The position numbers and the translations under genes were made by a program. From JADJQU01 sp035490315 (GTDB taxonomy: Bacteria > Planctomycetota > UBA1135 > GCA-002686595), in assembly GCA_035490315.1 (NCBI GenBank), contig DATHET010000163.1, forward strand, positions 1 to 12,268: DNA of 12,268 nt. Reading direction: 5' to 3'. The notes beneath the pieces are model-generated. The model was given only the letters and a program-made list of their open reading frames with translations. It was not told the origin of the DNA and made no database searches. Below, piece after piece: positions 1 to 6,600 of this stretch. How positions within the stretch are numbered: position 1 is the stretch's first letter; every line of letters starts with the position of its first letter.

Positions 1-1
1 G

Positions 2-736
2 CTGCGACCGCTCTTGATCGAGGCCATCTCCAACCGCGGCACCGTCGCCGCCGTCGAGGTGCTCACGCATCTGCTCGGCAAGGACGGCGAGCTCGATCTG
101 CTCTTGATGACGGCGATCGGCAAGAGCGCGGCCACGGTAGCGCCGCCCTTCGGCAAGGACATCGAGGAAGCCGTGCGGTCCATGCTCTCCGCGGATTCCG
201 CCGACCTGGTGCGCGAGACCGCGCTGGTCGTCGGCCGCCTGGAGGATGCGGAGGCGATCCAAGCCCTGGTGCCCCTGCTCGGCCACGCCAACCGCGGCGT
301 CAGGCAGAACGCCTACTGGTCGCTCAAGCGCATCAGCGGCCTTTCCTTCGCCGCGGATCAGAAGACCTGGGCCGCCTGGCTCAAGGTCGAGGAAGTCTGG
401 TGGCGCGACACGGCGCCCGAGCTCTTCGACAGGTTGGAAACAGCGGAACGCCCCGAGGCGCTGGACATCGTCCAGCAGATCGCGAGGCGTCGCTACCCGC
501 GCCATCCGCTGGCGGTCGAGCTCGCGCGCGGCCTGAGCCACGGCGACTGCGAGGTGCGCCGGCTGACCTGCATCGCCCTGGCCCAGTTCCGCTCGCGGAC
601 CGCCGTCGCTGGTCTCCTGGTCTGCCTGGACGACGCGAGCCCCGAGGTGCGGACCGAGGCGGGTCGGGCCTTGCGGGCCGTGACGGGCCTGGACCTGCCG
701 CCAGTCCGGACCGAGTGGGACCGCGCCGGGTACTGA
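2..736 (+). CDS. HEAT-repeat protein, 3' part (5' end outside window)
   Basis: The reading frame is open to the left edge, so only the last 244 residues are visible and the start lies outside; the TTG at 14 is not a convincing start. The visible part is alpha-helical repeat sequence. Around visible residues 65-118 and 180-232 there are HEAT/PBS-lyase-like units with the pattern 'VRxxAxxxLxxI(S/T)GL', for example RQNAYWSLKRISGLSF and RTEAGRALRAVTGLDL. The first unit is followed by a tryptophan-rich segment (WAAWLKVEEVWW), a signature common in planctomycete and myxobacterial HEAT-repeat proteins. Such repeats form a curved scaffold for protein-protein contacts. No catalytic motif or membrane helix is visible in this part, so the partner and role are unknown. 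It ends with TGA 98 bases before the next gene on the same strand. Confidence 0.85.
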   Translation: MRPLLIEAISNRGTVAAVEVLTHLLGKDGELDLLLMTAIGKSAATVAPPFGKDIEEAVRSMLSADSADLVRETALVVGRLEDAEAIQALVPLLGHANRGVRQNAYWSLKRISGLSFAADQKTWAAWLKVEEVWWRDTAPELFDRLETAERPEALDIVQQIARRRYPRHPLAVELARGLSHGDCEVRRLTCIALAQFRSRTAVAGLLVCLDDASPEVRTEAGRALRAVTGLDLPPVRTEWDRAGY

Positions 737-774
737 TCCGGCCCAGCTCTGCAACTGATGGGGGAGGGGCTCAA

Positions 775-793
775 GGCCCGCGGGAGGCGGGTC
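775..793 (+). other. Hairpin after the HEAT-repeat gene
   Basis: A 7-bp stem (GGCCCGC with GCGGGTC, one G-U pair) closes a 5-base loop, 38 bases after the stop of the HEAT-repeat gene. No T-tract follows, so it is not a classic intrinsic terminator. It could be a factor-dependent terminator or simply chance pairing in GC-rich DNA. Confidence 0.3.
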
Positions 794-804
794 GATCCTG
801 AGCT

Positions 805-826
805 GCCCGGTCCCAGAACCCCGGGC
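805..826 (+). promoter_or_regulatory. Hairpin immediately upstream of the HAMP-protein start
   Basis: A perfect 6-bp inverted repeat (GCCCGG at 805-810 and CCGGGC at 821-826) encloses a 10-base loop and ends 8 bases before the ATG at 835. The only G-rich stretch near that start (GGG at 823-825) is inside the stem. In an mRNA the hairpin would therefore mask the ribosome entry region of the first gene of the operon. Whether it regulates translation is inference; short GC stems are frequent at this base composition. Confidence 0.3.
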
Positions 827-834
827 GACTTCCC

Positions 835-1305
835 ATGAAGCACCCCCGTAAAATCAAGCTGATCCTGCCGAGGGTCCAGCTGCGCCTGGTCGCCGCCTTC
901 CTCTGCCTGTCCGCGATCGCGCTGTTCATGCAGTACATGCTGCTGATGAGCGTGCTGACGAAGACCGCCAGCGAGCTGCCCCACGATGGCCTGCTCCTGA
1001 TGGACGGCCTCGGCCCGCTGCTCGGTCAGATCTTCCTCGTCTCCGCGGGCGTGATCATGCCGCTGACCTTGATGGTCGGGATCCTCGCCACGCACCGCCT
1101 GGTCGGGCCCATCTACCGCTTCAAGGTCTTCCTGAAGCAGGTCGCGGATGGCGAGCGTCCGGCCGATTGCAAGCTGCGCCAGGGCGATGAGCTCCAGGAC
1201 GTGTGCGACTTGATCAACGCAGCCACCGCGCCGGTGCGCAAGCGGCCGAACGAGATCGTGCAGGCCCGCGAGCCCGCCAAGCCAGAGCTGCGCGCGGCCG
1301 GCTGA
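835..1305 (+). CDS. Small two-helix membrane protein with HAMP-like domain and no output domain
   Basis: This 156-residue protein has a basic N-terminus (KHPRKIK), a hydrophobic helix at about 16-40, a short extracytoplasmic loop of roughly 22 residues, and a second helix at about 63-86. A HAMP-like segment follows at about 87-135 (HRLVGPIYRFKVFLKQVADG, then the RQGDEL segment), and a charged tail ends the protein. HAMP domains normally pass transmembrane signals to a kinase, cyclase or chemotaxis output, but here nothing follows. The architecture resembles short 'methyl-accepting-like' proteins seen in deltaproteobacterial and planctomycete genomes. It is probably the first gene of the operon, ending 14 bases before the CHASE4 kinase start, so it may be an accessory subunit of that kinase. 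The start is the first ATG in frame; no Shine-Dalgarno sequence is visible. Domain call good, function unknown. Confidence 0.8.
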   Translation: MKHPRKIKLILPRVQLRLVAAFLCLSAIALFMQYMLLMSVLTKTASELPHDGLLLMDGLGPLLGQIFLVSAGVIMPLTLMVGILATHRLVGPIYRFKVFLKQVADGERPADCKLRQGDELQDVCDLINAATAPVRKRPNEIVQAREPAKPELRAAG

Positions 1306-1319
1306 AGCATCGACGCACC

Positions 1320-3275
1320 ATGCTGCTGCGATCGAAGATGGTCCTGATCCTGTCCGCCGTCGTAGTCCTCTACGCGGTGGTGGATCACGCTGCGCAACGC
1401 GTGCTGATCACGCCGAGCTTCTCCGCGCTCGAGCGCGAGGAAGCGCGCGAGGATCTGCAGCGCACCGTCGACGCGATCAAGAGCGAGATCCAGCACCTCG
1501 ACATGCGCTGCCTCGACTGGTCGGCGTGGGACGACACGTACCGCTTCGTCGCCGCCCCGCCGGACGCCGAGCCCGATCAGGCCTACATCGACTCGAACCT
1601 CGGCCGCAAGGCGGTGCTCGGCGACCACGCGGACCTGCTGTTCATCTGCAAGCCCGGCGGCGAGGTGGTCTGGTCGGACATCACCGAGCCCGGGAGCGTG
1701 AAGAAGCTCGCCATGCGCTCCGACTTTCCGCGCGAGGCCCTGTCTCCGTCCCATCCGCTGCTCGCCGAGAACGCCGCGGCCGCCGAGACCGCTGCCACGC
1801 GCAAAAAGATCGAGCCCGAGAACGGCAAGGTCAGCGGCCTGGTCATGACCGAGCACGGTCCGATGATGATCGCGTCGCGCGCCATCCTGACCAGCGCCGG
1901 AACGGGGCCGATGCGCGGAACGCTGATCATGGGCAAATTCCTCGGCCCAGCGATGATCAAGGAGCTGGAGCGCCAGACCAGCGTCCGCTTCGACGTGTGG
2001 CCGATGGACGGCGGCGCTATCCCAGAGCGCGAGCTGGCCCGGCTCGACGAGATCACTTCCACCACGGAGTTCGTGGTGGCCGAGCGCGACGACGAGCTCG
2101 TCGACGTCTACACGACCATCGAGGACATCCAGCATGCGCCGGCCTTGCTCCTGCGCGCCAACGTCGAGCGCGCCATTTCCGCGCGCGGCAGCACCTCGAT
2201 CCGCTACGCGCTGATCTCGACCATGGCAGCAGGTCTCCTGCTGCTGCTCGTGCTGCTCGGCGTGTTGCAGAAGACCGTGCTGGCCCCGATCGCCCTGCTG
2301 ACCAACCACGCTGTCGACATGGGCAAGCAGGAGGATGCCTCGGTCAAGCTCGAGCTGAAGCGCGACGACGAGATCGGCATCCTCTCCAGGGAGTTCGACG
2401 ACATGCTCGAGAAGCTCGCGCAATCGCGCGCGGCGGTGGTCGAGGCGGCGCGGGCCGCGGGCAAGTCGGAAGTGGCCACGGGGATCCTGCACAACGTCGG
2501 CAACGTCCTGAACACCGTCAACGTCTCGGCGACCCTGGTCGCGGACCGCGTGCGCAACTCGCGCGTGGCCAAGCTGCAGCGCCTGGTCAGCGTGGTCGAG
2601 CAGCACCCGAGCGATCTCGGCGAGTTCATCGCGAGAGATCCCAAGGGCAAGCACTTCGGCCCTTACTTGACCGAGCTTGCCAAGCTGATGACGACCGACC
2701 AGGAGACGATCGAGCGCGAGGTCGTCGTGCTCAACTCCGGGATCGAGCACATCCGCGAGCTGGTCGACTCGCAGCAGAGCTACGCGAAACGCTCCGAGCT
2801 GCGCGAGCCGACGCGCGTGGCGCCGCTCCTCGATTCGGCGCTGAAGATCAGCGAGCAAGCCCTCGTCGATTGCCGCAAGACCGAAGTCGTGCGCGAGTAC
2901 GAAGACCTGCCGGCGATGCCGCTCGACAAGCACAAGCTCCTGGAGATCTTGGTCAACCTGCTCAAGAACGCGCGCGAATCGATGCAGCGCTCGAACTGCG
3001 AGACTCCGCGCCTGGTAGTCGCCCTGCGCCGCGCCGGCGCGGATCGATTCCGGATCGAGATCACCGACAACGGTCAGGGCATCGCCGCCGAGAGCTTGAC
3101 CCGCATTTTCAGCCACGGATTCACGACGCACGCGGCGGGGCACGGATTCGGGCTCCACGGAGCCGCGAATTCCGTCACCGAGATGGGCGGCAAGCTCACC
3201 GCGCAGAGTCAGGGTGTCGGCTTCGGCGCCGTCTTCACACTCGAGCTTCCGGCCGTTGCGCCGATCAAGGCCTGA
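1320..3275 (+). CDS. CHASE4-HAMP sensor histidine kinase
   Basis: This 651-residue inner-membrane kinase has TM1 at about 7-28 and an extracytoplasmic CHASE4-type sensor at about 50-285 with the hallmark DWSAWDDTYRFV at 66-77. TM2 lies at about 296-316 and a HAMP domain at about 317-370. The dimerisation segment carries the likely phospho-acceptor His391 in the motif GILHNVGNVLNTVNVSATL, followed by an unusually long helical region (to about 490, ending in QQSYAK). The HATPase domain has an N-box (LVNLLKNARESM, 544-555), a G1 box (DNGQGI, 583-588) and a G2 box (GHGFGLHGAA, 607-616). This 'HNVGN' kinase type is common in myxobacteria and planctomycetes. The frame stays open upstream to 1203, but the ATG at 1320 is chosen because earlier codons overlap the preceding gene and the TM helix begins right after it. 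It overlaps the next gene by one base, indicating translational coupling and a likely phosphotransfer partner. The ligand is unknown. Confidence 0.93.
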   Translation: MLLRSKMVLILSAVVVLYAVVDHAAQRVLITPSFSALEREEAREDLQRTVDAIKSEIQHLDMRCLDWSAWDDTYRFVAAPPDAEPDQAYIDSNLGRKAVLGDHADLLFICKPGGEVVWSDITEPGSVKKLAMRSDFPREALSPSHPLLAENAAAAETAATRKKIEPENGKVSGLVMTEHGPMMIASRAILTSAGTGPMRGTLIMGKFLGPAMIKELERQTSVRFDVWPMDGGAIPERELARLDEITSTTEFVVAERDDELVDVYTTIEDIQHAPALLLRANVERAISARGSTSIRYALISTMAAGLLLLLVLLGVLQKTVLAPIALLTNHAVDMGKQEDASVKLELKRDDEIGILSREFDDMLEKLAQSRAAVVEAARAAGKSEVATGILHNVGNVLNTVNVSATLVADRVRNSRVAKLQRLVSVVEQHPSDLGEFIARDPKGKHFGPYLTELAKLMTTDQETIEREVVVLNSGIEHIRELVDSQQSYAKRSELREPTRVAPLLDSALKISEQALVDCRKTEVVREYEDLPAMPLDKHKLLEILVNLLKNARESMQRSNCETPRLVVALRRAGADRFRIEITDNGQGIAAESLTRIFSHGFTTHAAGHGFGLHGAANSVTEMGGKLTAQSQGVGFGAVFTLELPAVAPIKA

Positions 3276-4648
3276 TGCCAACCATGGAATACACACCCAA
3301 TCGAAGAATCCTGGTGATCGACGACAACACGGCGATCCACGCGGACTTCAAGAAGACCCTGGTCGATCCGGCGGGAGAGACCGAGGTCTTCGCCGACGCC
3401 GAGGCAGCCTTGTTCGACGACGCACCCGCCGCGGCTTCCAAGCCCGCCGTCGCCCTGGAATACCAGATCGATTTCGCCGCCCAGGGTCGCGAGGGGCATG
3501 AAATGTTGCGCGCGGCCGTCGAGCGCGGCGAGCCCTACGCCCTGGCCTTCGTCGACGTGCGCATGCCGCCGGGTTGGGACGGGGTCGAGACGATCGCGAA
3601 GCTGTGGAAGCTCGATCCGGAATTGCAGGCGGTGATCTGCACGGCCTTCGCGGACTATTCCTGGCAGGAGATGATCGACAAGCTCGGGCGAACCGATCGG
3701 CTCCTGATCCTGAAGAAGCCATTCGACCCGATCGAAGTGCGCCAGCTCGCCAGCGCCTTGACCGAGAAGTGGAACGCGACGCGGCGCGAAAAGCTGAACC
3801 TGCGCGCGGCACAGACCGCCGAGCTCGAGGCGCGCGCCTACGCCGCTTCGCTCGAGACGGTCAACCGCGCCCTGGAGACTTCGCGCCAGGCGGCGGAAGC
3901 CAATTCGAACGCCAAGGCGGAGCTGCTCTTGAACATGGCGCAGAACCTCTTCGCGCCGGTCGATGCGATGCTCGACGTCGCCGAAAAAATGAGCACCTCC
4001 CAGGGCGAAGAGGAGGAGTGGCTCGAGAACCTGGGCAATCTGTGCCGCGGCGGTGGCCACCTGCGCCGCAGCCTGCAGGACGTGCTCGACCTCACCGAGC
4101 TGGAAGCGGGAAGTCTGCGCCTGGAGCCCAGTCCCTTCTCGCCGCGCGAGCTGGTGCAGAGCGTGATCAACGAGCTGCGCTGGAAGGCGGCGAAGCACAG
4201 CCTCGCGATGGAATTCGAATGCGCGCCCGCACTCCCGACCGTGGTCGAGAGCGACGTGCAGCGCATCCGCCAGATTCTCATGCACCTGCTCGACAATGCG
4301 ATCGAGCACACTCCCGCCCACGGCTTCGTCCGGCTGCTGGTCTTCACGCGCCAGACCGCGCAGTGGCAGGAACCGCAACTGTGCATCGAAGTCATCGATT
4401 CCGGCCCGGGCCTGACTCGCGATCAATCGAGCCTGATCTTCGAGCCCTTCTGCCACGCCTCCAATCCGAAAGCCGCGCCCCAGGGACACTTCGGCCTGGG
4501 CCTGTGCGTCTCGAAGAGAGTTGCCCAGCGCCTCGGCGGCGATCTGACCCTCGAAAGCGCGGGCGACAGCGGCTGCCGCTTCGTGCTGACCCTGCGAGCG
4601 CTGATCCAGAGCCCTGGAATCAATCCCCCGCGCGGGCGCGCCGCTTAG
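3275..4648 (+). CDS. Response regulator fused to a histidine-kinase-like module lacking the phospho-acceptor His
   Basis: This 457-residue soluble protein begins with a receiver domain (about 12-160): acidic pair Asp16-Asp17, phospho-acceptor Asp94 in AFVDVRMPPG, Thr123, and Lys148 in LKKPF. The gap between the acidic pair and Asp94 is about 35 residues longer than in a standard receiver, as in the 'IHxDF' receiver type. A coiled-coil-like linker spans about 165-215. A HisKA-like helix follows (LLLNMAQNLFAPVDAMLDV, 217-235), but Gln223 sits where the phosphorylated His of the usual 'NMSHE' H-box belongs. The ATP-binding domain looks intact: N-box LMHLLDNAIEH (335-345), G1 DSGPGL (375-380), G2 GHFGLGL (404-410). 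It is therefore probably a receiver with an ATP-binding pseudo-kinase output. The ATG at 3275 overlaps the TGA of the CHASE4 kinase, with AAGG just upstream; ATG 3284 is a weaker alternative. The upstream kinase is the likely phosphate donor. Confidence 0.9.
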   Translation: MPTMEYTPNRRILVIDDNTAIHADFKKTLVDPAGETEVFADAEAALFDDAPAAASKPAVALEYQIDFAAQGREGHEMLRAAVERGEPYALAFVDVRMPPGWDGVETIAKLWKLDPELQAVICTAFADYSWQEMIDKLGRTDRLLILKKPFDPIEVRQLASALTEKWNATRREKLNLRAAQTAELEARAYAASLETVNRALETSRQAAEANSNAKAELLLNMAQNLFAPVDAMLDVAEKMSTSQGEEEEWLENLGNLCRGGGHLRRSLQDVLDLTELEAGSLRLEPSPFSPRELVQSVINELRWKAAKHSLAMEFECAPALPTVVESDVQRIRQILMHLLDNAIEHTPAHGFVRLLVFTRQTAQWQEPQLCIEVIDSGPGLTRDQSSLIFEPFCHASNPKAAPQGHFGLGLCVSKRVAQRLGGDLTLESAGDSGCRFVLTLRALIQSPGINPPRGRAA

Positions 4649-4658
4649 GAGCCCGGTC

Positions 4659-6443
4659 TCAGGCCGCGAAGGCCGCCGGAATCGCGCCGGTCAAGAGCGC
4701 CGCCATCTCATCCGCCGCAACCGGACGGCTGATCAGGTAGCCCTGGATCTCGTCGCATTGCAGGATGCGCAGGAGCCCGAGCTGGCTGCGCGTCTCGACG
4801 CCCTCGGCGACCACGCGCAGCTTCAAGCTGCGGCCCATCAAGATGATCGCGGTGACCAGCGCGGCATCGTCGGTGCTCGTCGCCATCTCGCGCACGAAGG
4901 ACTGATCGATCTTGAGCGCGTCGATCGGGAAGCGCTTCAAGTAGCTGAGCGACGAGTAGCCCGTGCCGAAGTCGTCGATCGAAAGGTGCAGGCCCAGGGC
5001 CTTGAAGCGCTGCAGCAGGCTGACCGCCGACTCCGCGTCCTGCATCAAGAGGCCTTCGGTGAGCTCGAACTCCAGCCAGTGCGGGTCGAGCTCCGTGGCC
5101 CGAAGGATGCGCATGACGGACTCGTAGAGGTCGCGCTGGCGGAACTGGACCGGCGAGATGTTGACCGCCATGCGCACCGGCGGGATGCCCTGCATCTGCC
5201 AGCGTTTGTTCTGCTCGCAGGCCGCGTGGAGGATCCACTCGCCGATCGGCACGATCAGCCCGGTCTCCTCGGCGAGCGAGATGAAATTCAACGGGGGGAC
5301 GCGGCCGAGCTCGGGGTGATCCCATCGCACCAGGGCTTCGACTCCCACGATCTTGCCGGTCTTGATCTCGACGCGCGGCTGGTAGTGCAGGAGCAGCTCG
5401 TTGCGCTCGAGCGCGCGGCGCAGGCTGGCTTCGAGGGAGCGGCGTTCGATGGCGTAGCCGTCCATCCCAGGCCGGTAGAACAGGAGACGGTCGCTGCCTT
5501 CCTGCCTGGCGCAGTAAGCGGCCTTTTCCGCGGCCTTGAGCAGCTCCTCGGCTGAAAGATCGTCGCTCGGGTAACTCGCGATGCCGATGCTGACGCTCAG
5601 GAAGGTGTCGTGGTCCTCGACGCGGAAGGGCTCGGCCATCAGTCCGAGGATGCGCTGCGCGACCCGGCCCACGTCGGAAACGGATTTCACGTCGCGGATC
5701 AGAAGGCAAAACTCGTCGCCGCGCAGTCGCGCGATGCTGATGTCCTCGCGGCCCAGGCCGAGCACGCCCAGGACGTCGTCGTCGCGGATCCCGACGCGCA
5801 GGCGGCGCGCGACCTCGAGCAGCAATCGCTCGCAGGTGCTGTGGCTGTAGCTCGCGGTGACCGCCTTGAACCGATTCAGGTCGAGGCAGAGCACGGCGGT
5901 GTGGCGGCCGCTCGCTTTCGCGCGGGCCATGCCGACGCCGAGGTCGGCGAGCAACCGATCGAGGTCGGCCAGGGCGGAGATTCCTTCTTCCACACCCGTC
6001 GTCGGGCGGGGGAGTCCCGCGGGGCCGCCGGCGTTCCGCAGCACGAAGCGCACGCGCAGCGGGACCAAGGCAGGCTCCAGCGGCAGGCAGAAGAAGTCGC
6101 TGGCGCCGCTGTCGTAAGCGTGGCGGATCGAGTCGGCGTCGCTCGCGCGCAGCAGGGCGATCACCGGCGTGCGGCGATGGTTCGCGCGCCGCCGCAGCAG
6201 GTTGTAATTGCTCTGCGCCGCGCTCGCATCCGGGCTCGAGTCGACGATCACCAGGTCCGGATCCAATCGATCGAAAGCGTCGAGGCAGGCCTTCTCGTCC
6301 GTTGATTCCGCAACGATCAGTCCGCCGGATTCGAGCGCTGCGCGAAGTCCTAGCCGTGAAGCGCGCTCGCTCACGCCGAGCAACACCAGGGGCGCATCTC
6401 GCTTGGGGGCCTCGGAGGCCGACGCTCGTTCGGGCACTTGCAT
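4659..6443 (-). CDS. Degenerate receiver-GGDEF-EAL protein, probable cyclic di-GMP phosphodiesterase
   Basis: From the ATG at 6443 the protein has 594 residues. Residues 17-137 fold like a receiver: Asp68 is present in VIVDSS, but the acidic pair is replaced (VSER, 24-27) and the conserved Lys is absent (CLPLEP, 119-124). The GGDEF domain (about 170-325) has RGDEF at 241-245 instead of GGDEF, 'SHSTCERLL' in place of 'GHxxGDxLL', and no intact RxxD inhibitory site (REDI, 232-235). The EAL domain (about 335-590) is complete: EAL 369-371, Asn428, ExTE 460-463, DDFGTGYSS 490-498, KID 511-513, EGVET 547-551, QGYL 567-570. It most likely hydrolyses cyclic di-GMP, with the GGDEF part weakly active or acting as a GTP-sensing module. 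It has no membrane helix. It converges with the signalling operon with 10 bases between them. The start is uncertain: ATG 6479 and a CTG at 6563 are in frame upstream. Confidence 0.9.
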   Translation of the reverse strand: MQVPERASASEAPKRDAPLVLLGVSERASRLGLRAALESGGLIVAESTDEKACLDAFDRLDPDLVIVDSSPDASAAQSNYNLLRRRANHRRTPVIALLRASDADSIRHAYDSGASDFFCLPLEPALVPLRVRFVLRNAGGPAGLPRPTTGVEEGISALADLDRLLADLGVGMARAKASGRHTAVLCLDLNRFKAVTASYSHSTCERLLLEVARRLRVGIRDDDVLGVLGLGREDISIARLRGDEFCLLIRDVKSVSDVGRVAQRILGLMAEPFRVEDHDTFLSVSIGIASYPSDDLSAEELLKAAEKAAYCARQEGSDRLLFYRPGMDGYAIERRSLEASLRRALERNELLLHYQPRVEIKTGKIVGVEALVRWDHPELGRVPPLNFISLAEETGLIVPIGEWILHAACEQNKRWQMQGIPPVRMAVNISPVQFRQRDLYESVMRILRATELDPHWLEFELTEGLLMQDAESAVSLLQRFKALGLHLSIDDFGTGYSSLSYLKRFPIDALKIDQSFVREMATSTDDAALVTAIILMGRSLKLRVVAEGVETRSQLGLLRILQCDEIQGYLISRPVAADEMAALLTGAIPAAFAA

Positions 6444-6560
6444 GGGGATCGTCAGCTTTCGACAACCCAGAGCACGCATCTGAAACGTGTCCGGCCCGAT
6501 CTGGCCTGCCTCGCGGAGCACGCGAAAGAATTTCGCGGTCGCGGCGACGTCGCGCCGGCG

Positions 6561-6575
6561 CAGCCATGCTCCTCC
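6561..6575 (-). promoter_or_regulatory. Strong Shine-Dalgarno-like GGAGG between the sulfatase-like and EAL genes
   Basis: On the minus strand GGAGG (6575-6571) precedes an ATG at 6567 by three bases and a CTG at 6563 by seven. The ATG is out of frame with the GGDEF-EAL protein; the CTG is in frame and would add 40 residues. A T7 tract (6586-6580) lies just upstream of the GGAGG; I found no convincing hairpin before it, so it is not called as a terminator. The 157-base interval 6444-6600 otherwise shows no separate gene that I can support. Confidence 0.3.
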
Positions 6576-6600
6576 GCGGAAAAAAACCTGCTGCGGGCTG

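Noticed and set aside
1526..3274. N-terminal extension of the receiver/pseudo-kinase gene upstream of 3275
   Set aside because: The frame is open by base composition only and lies over the CHASE4 kinase; the receiver domain begins right after the ATG at 3275.
1113..3296. Long antisense open frame (727 codons) opposite the CHASE4 kinase
   Set aside because: It mirrors the codon bias of the well-supported kinase gene. Its translation is rich in Gln, His, Arg and Asp with no domain, as expected for an antisense shadow in GC-rich DNA.
4708..6567. Minus-strand frame starting at ATG 6567 after GGAGG
   Set aside because: It overlaps the GGDEF-EAL gene in another frame and its translation is Arg/Pro-rich with no domain; only the ribosome-site observation is kept.
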